The position numbers were made by a program, and so were the translations under genes. The notes beneath the pieces were generated by a model. The model was not told the origin of the DNA. It was given only the letters and a program-made list of their open reading frames with translations, and did not search any database. Positions 26,601 through 36,648 of a stretch of DNA of 64,000 nucleotides are shown one piece after another. Origin of the DNA: an endosymbiont of Bathymodiolus septemdierum str. Myojin knoll (lineage in GTDB: Bacteria; Pseudomonadota; Gammaproteobacteria; PS1; Pseudothioglobaceae); the NCBI RefSeq assembly GCF_001547755.1, contig NZ_AP013042.1:992001-1056000 (forward strand), written 5' to 3'. The first letter of the stretch is position 1. The number at the start of each line of letters is the position of its first letter.

Positions 26601-27842
26601 ATGAATAACCAGCAAGGCTGTAACGCGATTCCACACCCCCTACTTTCTATTGATGAGGCTTTAGAAACATTAATAGGCGCCGCCAAAGTAATCAATAAGA
26701 CGCAATTAGTCGCACTGGATGATGCACTGGATAAAGTTTTAGCGTTTGATATTTGTTCAGATATTGCGTCTCCAGGGTTTGATAATTCGTCAATGGACGG
26801 CTATGCAATTCATTTGAAAGAGGATCAAATTGCTATACCAGGTGGGTTTTCGTTTGAAATTACCGATAGAATTTCTGCAGGAAGTACAGGGAAAATGCTG
26901 GTGGAGGGTTGTGCAGCGCGTATTTTCACAGGGGCGCCAATACCGAGGGGGGCAAATACGGTGGTGATGCAGGAAGAGTGTGAGCTGATTGATGGTAATA
27001 GTAAGATTGAGATTTACCGCCCGATTGCTTTAAATGAAAACATTCGCCCGAGAGGAAATGACATTCAATTAGGAGATGTAATTTTATCTAAGGGTAGGCA
27101 GTTGCTGCCGCAGGATATTGCATTGGCTGCATCTGTGGGTGTGAGAAAAATTGAAGTTTTTAAAAGGATTAAAGTTGGGGTTTTTTTTACAGGCGATGAA
27201 CTGGTGGAACCTGGAAATGCTTTAAAAAAAGGGCAAATTTTTAATTCTAATCGTTATGCTTTGGTGGCAATGTTAAATAAATTGGGCTGTGAAATAGTTA
27301 ATTTGGGTAATATCAAAGATACTTTTAAGGCAACTTGCGATGCTTTGGAACAGTTGAAATCGAATTGTGATTTGATTGTGACCACGGGCGGCGTGTCGGT
27401 GGGTGAAGAGGACCATGTCAAACCTGCAGTAGAAAAATTAGGAAAATTAGACTTGTGGCGTATTAAGGTCAAACCAGGCAAACCTTTGGCATTTGGCTCA
27501 GTTGCTGACACAGCGTTTATTGGCTTGCCAGGTAATCCTGTATCAGCAATGGTGACTTTTTTCTTATTTGCACAGCCATTTATTCGCAAAATGCAGGGGC
27601 TGAGTGTATATCAAAATCAGACAACACAGGTACAATGCAATTTTGATTGGCAACGACCACGACCACGACGCGAGTTTGTCAGAGTAAAATTGGATTGTTC
27701 AACTGCCCCTGCCTCTGCCTCTCTTTATCCTAAGCAAGGTTCAGATGTTTTGAGTTCAATGGTTTGGGCAGATGGGCTGATCGAAGTACCTGAAAATAGC
27801 ACTTTTTCACAAGGCAAAATCCTTAATTATTATTCATTATGA
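26601..27842 (+). CDS. moeA: Molybdopterin molybdenumtransferase
   Basis: 413 residues. MoeA motifs are visible: [68 protein letters not shown] and [17 protein letters not shown]. It inserts molybdate into adenylylated molybdopterin. First gene of moeA-moaC-moaA-moaD; each junction overlaps by ATGA, so the four are translationally coupled. Confidence 0.96.
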   Translation: MNNQQGCNAIPHPLLSIDEALETLIGAAKVINKTQLVALDDALDKVLAFDICSDIASPGFDNSSMDGYAIHLKEDQIAIPGGFSFEITDRISAGSTGKMLVEGCAARIFTGAPIPRGANTVVMQEECELIDGNSKIEIYRPIALNENIRPRGNDIQLGDVILSKGRQLLPQDIALAASVGVRKIEVFKRIKVGVFFTGDELVEPGNALKKGQIFNSNRYALVAMLNKLGCEIVNLGNIKDTFKATCDALEQLKSNCDLIVTTGGVSVGEEDHVKPAVEKLGKLDLWRIKVKPGKPLAFGSVADTAFIGLPGNPVSAMVTFFLFAQPFIRKMQGLSVYQNQTTQVQCNFDWQRPRPRREFVRVKLDCSTAPASASLYPKQGSDVLSSMVWADGLIEVPENSTFSQGKILNYYSL

Positions 27843-28312
27843 GCAAATTAACCCATATTAACGACAATGGCGACGCACAAATGGTCGATGTGACTGATAA
27901 AGCGACTACTACGCGTATTGCCATGGCAAAATCAGTGGTACTGATGCAAGCATCAACTTTAGCGCTAATTACTTCTGGACAACATAAAAAAGGCGATGTG
28001 TTCGCAGTGGCTCGTATTGCTGGCATTCAGGCAGCAAAAAAATGTGCGGACTTAATTCCACTTTGTCATCCATTAATGCTGACCAAAGTCAGTGTAGAAT
28101 TAACAGCGAATATTGAAAAATCAAGTGTTGAGATTATTGCCACCACCAAACTTGATGGTAAGACTGGCGTGGAAATGGAAGCATTAACGGCAGCAAGTGT
28201 TGCCGCACTCACGGTTTACGATATGTGCAAGGCAGTTGACCGTGGGATGATTATCTCGCAAATTCAAGTACTGGAAAAATCGGGCGGTAAGTCTGGGGAT
28301 TGGACGGTATGA
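27839..28312 (+). CDS. moaC: Cyclic pyranopterin monophosphate synthase
   Basis: 157 residues, full length. Characteristic stretches: [48 protein letters not shown] (split here by family blocks) and [27 protein letters not shown]. It converts the MoaA product to cyclic pyranopterin monophosphate. Start overlaps the moeA stop, stop overlaps the moaA ATG at 28309. Confidence 0.97.
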   Translation: MSKLTHINDNGDAQMVDVTDKATTTRIAMAKSVVLMQASTLALITSGQHKKGDVFAVARIAGIQAAKKCADLIPLCHPLMLTKVSVELTANIEKSSVEIIATTKLDGKTGVEMEALTAASVAALTVYDMCKAVDRGMIISQIQVLEKSGGKSGDWTV

Positions 28313-29301
28313 AACTGATTGACCCATTTGGTCGTACCATTAGTTATTTGAGATTTTCAGTTACTGACCATTGTAATTATCGCTGTCATTATTGCCGCGA
28401 CGAAGACCATTTCAACAAAACTGTTCGAACAGAGGTGCTATCTTACGAAGAAATTGAAAGAATTATGCAGATTTTTGCCGATTTGGGCATTAGCAAAGTC
28501 AGATTAACAGGTGGTGAACCGTTATTGCGAACTGGGATTTCTAAAATCATTAAATTGATTGGTGCAATTGACGGTATTACCGATATACCATTGTCAACCA
28601 ATGCACATCTACTGGAAAAATTTGCAGGAAAAATCCATAAAAATGGCGTTAATAGGGTAAATATTTCTATTGACTCTCTCATTGCCGAAAGGTTTGCAGA
28701 GATTACTCGTGGGGGAGAATTAGACAAGGTTATCAACGGCATTGATGCAGCGATTAAAGTCGGCATGCGTCCAATAAAAATCAATATGGTGGTGATGCGT
28801 GGTGTGAATGACGATGAAATTGAGGCAATGATTGATTTTGCCATTGGGCGAAAAATTGACATCCGTTTTATTGAAACCATGCCGATTGGTTCAGCGGGTA
28901 TTAACGCGTTGAGTCAACATTATAGCGAGACCGATATTTTAAAACGCATTGATGCACACTTGGTAAATAACCTGATAGCAATTAAACCTGAACAAACGGC
29001 AGGTCCTGCAAAAAGTTATTTGATTAAAAATACCCATTCATCGGTGGGCATAATTTCTGCGGTTTCTAATAATTTTTGCAGTGCTTGCAATCGCATTCGA
29101 TTAACTGCCAAAGGACAATTAATTTTGTGTCTTGGACAAAAAAATTCTGTATCTTTGCGGGATGCACTAAGGTCTGGCGTAACAGATGATGAGGTTAAAA
29201 ATCTGATTATTGACGCCATCAGCCATAAGCCTAAACAACACGATTTTAATACCAATGCCGATAATATCAATACAGCACAAATGGTGGAGATAGGCGGATG
29301 A
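28309..29301 (+). CDS. moaA: GTP 3',8-cyclase
   Basis: 330 residues from the ATG at 28309, which overlaps the moaC stop as ATGA; a TTG nine bases earlier is also possible. Radical-SAM cluster cysteines CNYRCHYC near the N-terminus, [10 protein letters not shown], and a second cluster at the C-terminus ([18 protein letters not shown]). The protein ends in the catalytic Gly-Gly tail known for MoaA. It performs the first step of molybdenum cofactor synthesis from GTP. Confidence 0.96.
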   Translation: MKLIDPFGRTISYLRFSVTDHCNYRCHYCRDEDHFNKTVRTEVLSYEEIERIMQIFADLGISKVRLTGGEPLLRTGISKIIKLIGAIDGITDIPLSTNAHLLEKFAGKIHKNGVNRVNISIDSLIAERFAEITRGGELDKVINGIDAAIKVGMRPIKINMVVMRGVNDDEIEAMIDFAIGRKIDIRFIETMPIGSAGINALSQHYSETDILKRIDAHLVNNLIAIKPEQTAGPAKSYLIKNTHSSVGIISAVSNNFCSACNRIRLTAKGQLILCLGQKNSVSLRDALRSGVTDDEVKNLIIDAISHKPKQHDFNTNADNINTAQMVEIGG

Positions 29302-29534
29302 ATGTTTTATATTTTGCCTCATTGAAAGAATCACTGGGATTAGCAAGTGAAGTAATAGTGATAACTGCCGATATAACAGTGAATGATTTACGCGTATTGC
29401 TAATAGAAAAATACGGTGAACAACATTTTCCAAACAACATTCTTTGTGCTGTTAATCACGAAATTGCCACAAGTTCAACTCAAATAAACGATACCGACGA
29501 AGTGGCTTTTTACCCGCCTGTAACAGGTGGATAA
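29298..29534 (+). CDS. moaD: Molybdopterin synthase sulfur carrier subunit
   Basis: 78 residues with a ubiquitin-like fold sequence ([14 protein letters not shown]) and the C-terminal VTGG whose last Gly is thiocarboxylated. It donates sulfur to MoaE. ATG overlaps the moaA stop. Last gene of the moeA-moaC-moaA-moaD unit; its partner moaE is 3.5 kb away. Confidence 0.95.
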   Translation: MNVLYFASLKESLGLASEVIVITADITVNDLRVLLIEKYGEQHFPNNILCAVNHEIATSSTQINDTDEVAFYPPVTGG

Positions 29535-29615
29535 TATTAGCCCACAAATATTTTAAAATCAGTAAAATTATCCTACCCTAATCCAAAAATAGAAAATGCA
29601 AATCTGACGCCAACC

Positions 29616-30965
29616 ATGAAACTATACGCACCCTGGGAGAAAGCCTTTAAAAAAATCTCAACCCCTTTTGAACACTTTCTACATGCACAAACCACAACAG
29701 GAATAGCATTAATGTTAGCAACTATATTGGCACTTGTACTTGCGAATTCCCCATTATCTGAAGCCTATGAACACCTATTTCACACAAAAATAGACTTCAA
29801 AATAGGCGATTGGGCGTTGTCTTATTCTATTCACTATTGGATTAATGATGGACTAATGACAATGTTCTTTTTTATCATTGGTCTTGAAATAAAAAGAGAA
29901 ATATCGATCGGTGAGCTTGCAAATATTAAAGTGGCTATTTTGCCCATTTTGGCGGCTATTGGTGGCATGGTGTTCCCTGCTCTTTTATATTTGGCAATCA
30001 ATGCCAATGGCGAGGGTGCTATTGGCTGGGGTATTCCAATGGCAACAGATATTGCTTTTGCGATTAGCGCCTTAGTTTTATTAAAAAAGAGGATACCAAC
30101 CAGTCTTATTACTTTTCTAGTTGCGCTTGCTATTGTTGATGATTTGGGCGCTGTTTTGGTTATTGCCACTGTTTATACAGATCAAATCTATCTGTTGCCA
30201 CTCGCCCTATCAGGCGTTTCTTTTTTAATATTAATCGCCTTTAATCGATTTGGCATCCACGCAATGTCTCCTTATTTAATCGTTGGCTTATTTATGTGGT
30301 TTTTTATGTTGGAATCTGGCGTACATGCAACCATTTCAGGTGTTATTGCTGCAATGGCAATCCCTTCAAATCCTAAAATGGAACCTATAGGTTTTTCAAA
30401 ACGGCTTAAAAATTTACTAAACAAATATGACAATCAACCTAATGATGATGAGCACCAACTCAATGAAAGGCAAAAATCTGTGTTACTTGAGATGAAAAAA
30501 AATATTGATGCCATAGATACGCCTGCCTCAAGATTAGAAAACGGTTTACATTTACCAATTTCCTTAATTATCATACCGCTATTTGCACTGGCAAATGCAG
30601 GCATTAGCATTGATTTTAATGCTATTGGAAATACCATTACACAAAATATTCCACTGGGTATTGTTATAGGATTAATTTTTGGAAAGGTAATTGGTATTTT
30701 TGGCGTTTCTTGGTTGTCCATTAAAAGTAAAATTGCAGTGCTACCCAAAGACAGTAACATGAGCCAAATATTTGGCGTATCACTTCTGGGTGGCATCGGT
30801 TTTACGATGTCTATTTTTGTTGCTGATTTGGCTTTTTTAGGTGCACCAGATTTCATCTTTCAGGCTAAAATTGGTGTCTTGGCAGCCTCTTTATTTTCAG
30901 GTGTCGCTGGATATTTATGGTTAAGATACATCGCAAAATCTACTAAAAAAAATGAACAATACTAA
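29616..30965 (+). CDS. nhaA: Na+/H+ antiporter NhaA
   Basis: 449 residues with about 12 membrane helices. Family motifs: LEIKREISIGEL, GIPMATDIAFAISALVLL with the Asp of helix IV, and ALAIVDDLGAVLVIA with the paired aspartates essential for ion binding in NhaA. A cytoplasmic insertion (about 260-310) is hydrophilic and enlarged compared with the E. coli protein (388 residues). It exchanges Na+ for H+, useful in seawater. It lies 81 bases after moaD and its end overlaps mog by 14 bases. Confidence 0.95.
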   Translation: MKLYAPWEKAFKKISTPFEHFLHAQTTTGIALMLATILALVLANSPLSEAYEHLFHTKIDFKIGDWALSYSIHYWINDGLMTMFFFIIGLEIKREISIGELANIKVAILPILAAIGGMVFPALLYLAINANGEGAIGWGIPMATDIAFAISALVLLKKRIPTSLITFLVALAIVDDLGAVLVIATVYTDQIYLLPLALSGVSFLILIAFNRFGIHAMSPYLIVGLFMWFFMLESGVHATISGVIAAMAIPSNPKMEPIGFSKRLKNLLNKYDNQPNDDEHQLNERQKSVLLEMKKNIDAIDTPASRLENGLHLPISLIIIPLFALANAGISIDFNAIGNTITQNIPLGIVIGLIFGKVIGIFGVSWLSIKSKIAVLPKDSNMSQIFGVSLLGGIGFTMSIFVADLAFLGAPDFIFQAKIGVLAASLFSGVAGYLWLRYIAKSTKKNEQY

Positions 30966-31482
30966 AATAAAAATCGGATTTATTACAATCTCTGACCGTG
31001 CCGCACGAGGTGAATACAAAGATATCGGCGGTCCCGCAATGCAAGAATGGATTAGCAATGCCCTACTATCCCCGTATGAAATAGAGGCAATTATCATTGA
31101 GGATGAGCAATCTTTGATTGAACAAACAATGATTGATTTTGCCGATAACAAACGCTGTAACCTCATTCTTACCACTGGTGGCACAGGTCCAACGACTCGC
31201 GATGTCACACCTGAGGCGACACACGCCATCTGCGAACGCATCTTTGATGGTTTTGCACAGCAAATGCGTACCGTATCTTTACGCACAGTGCCGACTGCGA
31301 TTTTATCGCGTCAAACAGCAGGCTCGCGGGGCAACAGCCTAATCATCAACCTACCTGGCAAACCTGAGGCGATTGCCGTATGTTTGGGGGCAGTGTTTTT
31401 GGCAGTGCCAAAATGTTTGGAGTTATTAGATAATTCAAATATCCAAATTGATTTAGATTTTGTTGAACAAGAATTCGAATAA
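30952..31482 (+). CDS. mog: Molybdopterin adenylyltransferase
   Basis: 176 residues. Mog/MoaB motifs: KIGFITISDRAARGEYKD, LILTTGGTGPTTRDVTPEAT and NLPGKPEAIAVCLGAVF. It adenylylates molybdopterin before MoeA inserts molybdate. The start lies inside the end of nhaA, so this cofactor gene is coupled to the antiporter. Convergent with the RuBisCO-associated orf129, whose stop lies one base beyond. Confidence 0.93.
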   Translation: MNNTKIKIGFITISDRAARGEYKDIGGPAMQEWISNALLSPYEIEAIIIEDEQSLIEQTMIDFADNKRCNLILTTGGTGPTTRDVTPEATHAICERIFDGFAQQMRTVSLRTVPTAILSRQTAGSRGNSLIINLPGKPEAIAVCLGAVFLAVPKCLELLDNSNIQIDLDFVEQEFE

Positions 31483-31483
31483 A

Positions 31484-31873
31484 CTACTTCGATTTTTTTC
31501 CCAACAAATAAGCCTCCACTAAAGCACTGTGAATATCCTTATCAACTTGAAATTTCTTAATAAGTGGTTCAATAGCAGGTAAACATTCTACCTTTTGATG
31601 TGCTTCTCTTAATAATTTTAAATCCAAAATACCATCAGTAACACAGCCCTGTACACAACCTTTTTCATTCGTGAAAACAATACTTTGGTCCATCATTACC
31701 TCTAGTTGATAGGAGTGTAAATCAATATTGTTAGACTTTGCAACTGATAAATAGACTGATTGATAAAAATTATCGTGATGAATAATATGATCAATATCTA
31801 ATGTACTTTTTAGTGAGTAATGTTGTCCTTGGTAATCAAAACTAATATTGGCAGTGATGGTATTAGTGAACAT
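31484..31873 (-). CDS. Unrecognised 129-residue protein at the end of the cbbQO run
   Basis: I do not recognise this protein. It starts with a beta-rich stretch (MFTNTITANISFDYQGQHYSLKSTLDID), contains two cysteines in KGCVQGCVTDGIL and ends in a helical region. No signal peptide or membrane helix. Its ATG overlaps the cbbO stop (TAATG at 31873), so it is cotranslated with cbbO, and it is the last gene of the RuBisCO locus. The position suggests a role linked to CbbQO or RuBisCO. Confidence 0.75.
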   Translation of the reverse strand: MFTNTITANISFDYQGQHYSLKSTLDIDHIIHHDNFYQSVYLSVAKSNNIDLHSYQLEVMMDQSIVFTNEKGCVQGCVTDGILDLKLLREAHQKVECLPAIEPLIKKFQVDKDIHSALVEAYLLGKKSK

Positions 31874-34128
31874 TATTTAGTGAGTGACAAAAACAGTTTT
31901 GGCAGTTCTTGCGGTAAAGATTCAATATGGTCAATGACTGAATAATGCGAACCGAAAATATCGCCAATGTATTCATCTGCTTTTTTATCCAAACTAATAC
32001 AATAAGGATACATTCCCTTTTGCTGCACCTCTTGTACGGCTTTGTGTGCATCTTGAATAAGTGCGTATGGATCATGCATATCAATATCAGCAGGCTCACC
32101 ATCGGTCAAAATTAGCATTAATTTCTTATCACTTTCTTGTAAATCTAAATAATGTGCACCATGGCGAATTGCCGCACCCATTCGAGTAGAATATTCTGCT
32201 TTTAAATCTGCCAAACGCGATTTAACTGTATCATCCCAATGCTCACTATAACCTTTGATATGATAGTACATTACTTTTTGTCTGGTATCGGAGTTGAAAC
32301 CTGCAATGGCAAAATTATCACCCAATTGCTCTACTGCCCAGCCCAATAATGACACCGCTTCTTGCGATAATTCTAAAATTGTTTGACCTAATGACCCTAC
32401 AACTTCATTTAACGACTGTGATAAATCCAATAATAATAATACCGATACACTACGAGAATCGTGCTCAAAATCAATGTTAATTCTAGTGTCAGGCTGGGTG
32501 CCATTTTTGATGTCAATTACACTACGAAGCGCAATATCAAGGTCTAATTCTGCACCCTCTTCTTGGTAGCGTAAACGCTTTTTATTTTGCGGTTTAAGCA
32601 AGTCAAGCACCTTCTTTAATTGCTTAACCAGAGCATCATGTTTATCTAAAATTCTATCAATTTTTGACGCATCAGTGTGTGTGTGTAATCGCTCATAAAC
32701 CGCAGTCCAATCAGGTTTGTAAGAATCATACGCATAATCCCATTCATCATAGTAATGCGGCGGAATAACCTCAATATCATCCTCGTCTTCTTCATCTGTT
32801 TTTTGCTCGTGTGCAAAAATTTCGTCTTCTTCATCAAAATCTTCAATAAACAACCACATTGAACGGTTGTCATCGCGATAAGTGACTTCCGTATTTTCAA
32901 AGTAAATTTTAGCCAATGCATCTGCCACACTTCTGGTTTTAATTAAATACCCCAAACCAAGGCTTAGACTATCCGCTGTGCTACTTTCACCCGCACCCAT
33001 TAATGTCTTAAATTTCTCAACATAATCCAAAATGATTTTATTTTCATAAGGGTGATTATCATCCAATAATGCGCGCGTCAACATAATTGCACGATGACGA
33101 AGACAAGATTGATTACTGTCATCACAATCAAACTCATCGACAATTGGAATTAAATCCAACCATAATTTTCTCAAGCCTGGGTATTTTTGAATGGCTAAAT
33201 ATTCAACTCTTGCATCTTCAAATACTTCCGCAAAAAATCGCTGTTGTGGTGAGACATTATCGGCCACAATCTTTGTGCTAAATTGATGATGTGCAATCAA
33301 ATGTGCCACTAGCGCCTTATAGCGTTTGCAAGCACTAACACCACCTAATGACTCGTAGATATCAGGCAAACGAATAACTTCATCTTCAAGATATGGATGA
33401 AAATGTTCTAATTTTTCAAAATCTGGTGAATAGGGTGCATACATAAAATTCGTCTTCCACAATGCACGCTGAAACAAATTGATTTCTCGCTCAATATCGC
33501 CAAACAACAAACCTTTTCTTTGACGCTGGAAGACTGCCTTTGAGTCAGCAGTTGCCAATGAAAAATACGCTTCTTGTCGCTCAGGATGATCTTGAAAATA
33601 TCTTAAACCATAATCAATCCACTCGTAAATCCCTTTAAATTCCAATTGTTCTAATAATAAACCCATATTGCCCAGCATTGAAATTAACGATGGAGATGCA
33701 TGTGTATCATGGATACCGTGCACAGAGAAAGTTGTTTTCTTTAAATGGTATTCAATAAGACTCAAATATTCGTCAAGTTGATTATTTTCTGTATGCTCAA
33801 TAACAACAATAAAACTATTTAGAAATGGCTCTACTGCAGCTTTATTAGGAGTTCTGGATATATTCTGATAAGCAAAATCCACGATTTTTTTAATACTACC
33901 TTCACCATAAAACTCACCCACCCAGGGCATCACTTTTAGAAAGGCAATAGACAGCACATCACCCTGTCCAATTTTTGCTAAGAATTCTGCACCTTTGTAG
34001 TATTCACCTAAACTTTGTTCGGAGAGTTTTTTATATGCCTGATCAATATTCAAATCAAAAACTTTCTGAACGGTTTTAAACGCACAATCTAAGGGCTTAT
34101 GTCGCTTTATTTCAACCATTTTTATCAA
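31873..34128 (-). CDS. cbbO: CbbO, von Willebrand A-type RuBisCO activase partner
   Basis: 751 residues, the usual length. An N-terminal helical region (about 1-280) is followed by an acidic segment near 425-450 (DFDEEDEIF...DEEDEDDIEV) and a C-terminal von Willebrand A domain (about 555-750) with the MIDAS motif DLSQS. CbbO forms a complex with the CbbQ AAA+ ring and removes inhibitory sugar phosphates from RuBisCO. It follows cbbQ by 3 bases and overlaps orf129. Confidence 0.93.
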   Translation of the reverse strand: MIKMVEIKRHKPLDCAFKTVQKVFDLNIDQAYKKLSEQSLGEYYKGAEFLAKIGQGDVLSIAFLKVMPWVGEFYGEGSIKKIVDFAYQNISRTPNKAAVEPFLNSFIVVIEHTENNQLDEYLSLIEYHLKKTTFSVHGIHDTHASPSLISMLGNMGLLLEQLEFKGIYEWIDYGLRYFQDHPERQEAYFSLATADSKAVFQRQRKGLLFGDIEREINLFQRALWKTNFMYAPYSPDFEKLEHFHPYLEDEVIRLPDIYESLGGVSACKRYKALVAHLIAHHQFSTKIVADNVSPQQRFFAEVFEDARVEYLAIQKYPGLRKLWLDLIPIVDEFDCDDSNQSCLRHRAIMLTRALLDDNHPYENKIILDYVEKFKTLMGAGESSTADSLSLGLGYLIKTRSVADALAKIYFENTEVTYRDDNRSMWLFIEDFDEEDEIFAHEQKTDEEDEDDIEVIPPHYYDEWDYAYDSYKPDWTAVYERLHTHTDASKIDRILDKHDALVKQLKKVLDLLKPQNKKRLRYQEEGAELDLDIALRSVIDIKNGTQPDTRINIDFEHDSRSVSVLLLLDLSQSLNEVVGSLGQTILELSQEAVSLLGWAVEQLGDNFAIAGFNSDTRQKVMYYHIKGYSEHWDDTVKSRLADLKAEYSTRMGAAIRHGAHYLDLQESDKKLMLILTDGEPADIDMHDPYALIQDAHKAVQEVQQKGMYPYCISLDKKADEYIGDIFGSHYSVIDHIESLPQELPKLFLSLTK

Positions 34129-34131
34129 GTT

Positions 34132-34938
34132 TTAGTCAAAAATAACATCAATTGCACTGCTCATCGTAGCGCGAATTTCGCCATCATCAGTAATCGGACA
34201 AACCAACGCCATGTTACAAGCGTCTTTCACATTAACACCTGCTGAAATTAATGTGGCTGCATAGTTAAGCAAACGCGTGGATGCGCCTTCGTCAAGCCCG
34301 TGACCGACTAAATTACGCGTCGTATGAGCAAGTTTGACTAATTTTTTAGCCGTCTCTACATCAACGCCCGACTCCTTGACAATAATTGAAGCCTCTAACT
34401 CAGCAGAAGCATAGTCAAAATCCATGCCAGTAAAACGCTGTTTGGTAGATTGCTTAAGGTCTTTCATTAAGCTCTGATAACCTGGGTTATATGAAATTAC
34501 CAATTGGAAATCTGGATGTGCTTTAACCAGCTCACCTTTTTTATCTAGCATTAACTCACGACGGTGGTCGGTTAGTGAATGAATCACCACCATCGTATCT
34601 TGACGCGCTTCAACAATCTCATCTAAATAACAAATTGCCCCATAACGAGCCGCTAATGTCAATGGACCATCCACCCACTTAGTGCCATTTGCATCTAATA
34701 AAAAACGACCAATCAAGTCTGAAGCGGTAATATCTTCATTACAAGAGACTGTAATAATAGGCTTATTAAGTTTATGCGCCATATATTCAATAAAACGCGA
34801 CTTACCACAACCTGTTGGCCCTTTGACCATCACGGGTAATTTTGCATTATAAGCAGCCGTATATAATTCTACCTCGTTTGATTGAGCTTCGTAGAACGGC
34901 GCCAATTCAATTTTAAATTGATTAATATCAAAACTCAT
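34132..34938 (-). CDS. cbbQ: CbbQ, AAA+ ATPase of the RuBisCO activase
   Basis: 268 residues, MoxR-type AAA+. Walker A GPTGCGKSRF near residue 40, Walker B CYLDEIVEA near 105, and sensor/arginine segments in QLVISYNPGYQ and KQRFTGMDFDYA. With CbbO it remodels inhibited form I/II RuBisCO. It lies 235 bases after cbbM; a terminator-like hairpin in that gap would reduce its transcription compared with RuBisCO. Confidence 0.95.
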   Translation of the reverse strand: MSFDINQFKIELAPFYEAQSNEVELYTAAYNAKLPVMVKGPTGCGKSRFIEYMAHKLNKPIITVSCNEDITASDLIGRFLLDANGTKWVDGPLTLAARYGAICYLDEIVEARQDTMVVIHSLTDHRRELMLDKKGELVKAHPDFQLVISYNPGYQSLMKDLKQSTKQRFTGMDFDYASAELEASIIVKESGVDVETAKKLVKLAHTTRNLVGHGLDEGASTRLLNYAATLISAGVNVKDACNMALVCPITDDGEIRATMSSAIDVIFD

Positions 34939-35118
34939 TTTTTTACTCCTTTAAAGTTTTTTAAATTTAGGATAATGATTTTTATTTTTTCAAATAATAA
35001 CTACATTTATATACAATAGAGACCAACATAGCGACAAAGTTATACCTGTCTATAAATAATGCTAAATCTGAATCTATTATTTGTTGTAATTATGTCATAT
35101 CCATTTTATAATCCTTAA

Positions 35119-35147
35119 TAAAAAAAGCCTCTGCATGCAGCAGAGGC
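35119..35147 (-). terminator. Intrinsic terminator after cbbM
   Basis: On the minus strand GCCTCTGC (35147-35140) pairs with GCAGAGGC (35134-35127) around a five-base loop, followed by a run of seven U (35126-35120). It lies 27 bases past the cbbM stop and before cbbQ, so it probably gives a cbbM-only transcript with read-through into cbbQO. The hairpin is near-symmetric, but plus-strand transcripts are not expected here. Confidence 0.88.
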
Positions 35148-35173
35148 TTTTTATGAATTACTTGTTACAAGAT

Positions 35174-36556
35174 TTACTTGTGAACACCTAATTTATCTCT
35201 CCAACCTGGAAAGAGTGAATCTGCATCACCTGGGAATGACTCAAATGCACGGGCAAATTCATTATGCTCTTTAGCAAATTCAATTGGGTCAGCCTTAGCC
35301 ATCCAACAATCATATGCTTGGCGAAGTGACTTAGCACCTGCTGCAGGAGAATCGATATGACCGTAAGAACCACCACCAGAAGTGTTGATTACATTACCAT
35401 GACCTAAGTTTTCAAAGAAACCTGGAAGACGCAATGCATTCATACCGCCAGAAATAATTGGCGTAGTAGGCTTCATACCAAACCATTCTTGGTGATAAAC
35501 TGGACCATCAGCACTGTCACGCTCAATCATATATGCGATGTTTCTGTCATCAGCGCCACCTTCCATCTTACCATAACCCATTGTACCCACATGGATACCA
35601 GACGCACCCATAAGGCGAGAAAGTTTAGCAAGAACAAAAGCGGTATAGCCACGAACAGAACTTGGTGAAGTAATCGCACCATGGCCCGCTCTATGATAAT
35701 GTAAGTATTGATCAGCAAAATTACGACGCGCCGTAGTAATCATACCACAGCCACCTACATACCCATCAACTAGGAACGCAACATGGTGTGCATTCTCACC
35801 AAAAGTTTCTAAAATATATTCACCACGAGCAATCATTTCATGATGATCATCAGCCGTAATATTAGCAGAGAAAATCTTAGCCTCACCAGTCTCATCTTGT
35901 GCACGCTTCATAGAATCAGCAACCAAAGGCATTACATCCTTCATGCGAGCGTATACTTGGTTACCCTGAGGCTCATCATTCTTGATGAAGTCACCACCCA
36001 GCCAAAATTGGTAAGCCGCTTCAGCAAAAGGCTTAGGACGAAGACCTAACTTAGGCTTAATAATGGTACCAGCGATGTAACCACCATTTTCACGGTTTCT
36101 ACCTAATAAATTCCATAAATCTGTAATATCTTTAGAAGGACCGTCAAAAATGTCAAGCATTTGCTTAGGAATATGGAAATCAATCATTTGTGAACATTGT
36201 ATATCACCCATACCTTGGTTATTACCAATAGCAAGCGTTAGGAAAGAGACAATCATTGCACGACCATCAATCATATTGCGATCAAACAAACCACATGGGT
36301 ATGCAATTTTCATAATACCTTTGGCTTCATCAATTTCATACACCATTGCATCTAAATCTTTAGTAAAATCATCCGTTGTTGACACTTCTACATTTGTACC
36401 TGTAGAAGATTCAGCAGCAAAGTGCGCTGCAGTTTCTAAGTAACCACTGAAGCCAGGCATTGGTGTCATTGTATAGGCAACAAGAATATGTCCACCTTCT
36501 TTAATTAGCGTATCTTCGTCTAGCGACAAATCAGCATATCTATTCGATTGATCCAT
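35174..36556 (-). CDS. cbbM: RuBisCO form II large subunit
   Basis: 460 residues, matching form II enzymes. Active-site elements: GTIIKPKLG (Lys167), [13 protein letters not shown] with carbamylated Lys192 and metal ligands Asp194 and Glu195, [10 protein letters not shown], and loop 6 [13 protein letters not shown]. It fixes CO2 on ribulose bisphosphate; form II works as a dimer or hexamer without a small subunit and suits high CO2/low O2. It is followed by cbbQ-cbbO and is divergent from the LysR gene. Placement of form II RuBisCO with this neighbourhood is a main basis for the SUP05-like assignment. Confidence 0.98.
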   Translation of the reverse strand: MDQSNRYADLSLDEDTLIKEGGHILVAYTMTPMPGFSGYLETAAHFAAESSTGTNVEVSTTDDFTKDLDAMVYEIDEAKGIMKIAYPCGLFDRNMIDGRAMIVSFLTLAIGNNQGMGDIQCSQMIDFHIPKQMLDIFDGPSKDITDLWNLLGRNRENGGYIAGTIIKPKLGLRPKPFAEAAYQFWLGGDFIKNDEPQGNQVYARMKDVMPLVADSMKRAQDETGEAKIFSANITADDHHEMIARGEYILETFGENAHHVAFLVDGYVGGCGMITTARRNFADQYLHYHRAGHGAITSPSSVRGYTAFVLAKLSRLMGASGIHVGTMGYGKMEGGADDRNIAYMIERDSADGPVYHQEWFGMKPTTPIISGGMNALRLPGFFENLGHGNVINTSGGGSYGHIDSPAAGAKSLRQAYDCWMAKADPIEFAKEHNEFARAFESFPGDADSLFPGWRDKLGVHK

Positions 36557-36621
36557 TTTGGACTCCTATCTATTAAAAAAGTGCCATTATACAAGTGGTA
36601 TTAAATAATGTAAAATAATAT

Positions 36622-36636
36622 TTATTTAGTAAATAA
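36622..36636. promoter_or_regulatory. LysR-type (CbbR) operator candidate
   Basis: TTATTTA-G-TAAATAA is a perfect 7-base inverted repeat in the 92-base gap between divergent cbbM and the LysR gene. It contains the T-N11-A core that LysR-type regulators bind and lies 12 bases before the regulator ATG, so it may mediate both autoregulation and cbbM control. High AT content makes chance palindromes common here. Confidence 0.5.
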
Positions 36637-36648
36637 TAAATTTTTATT

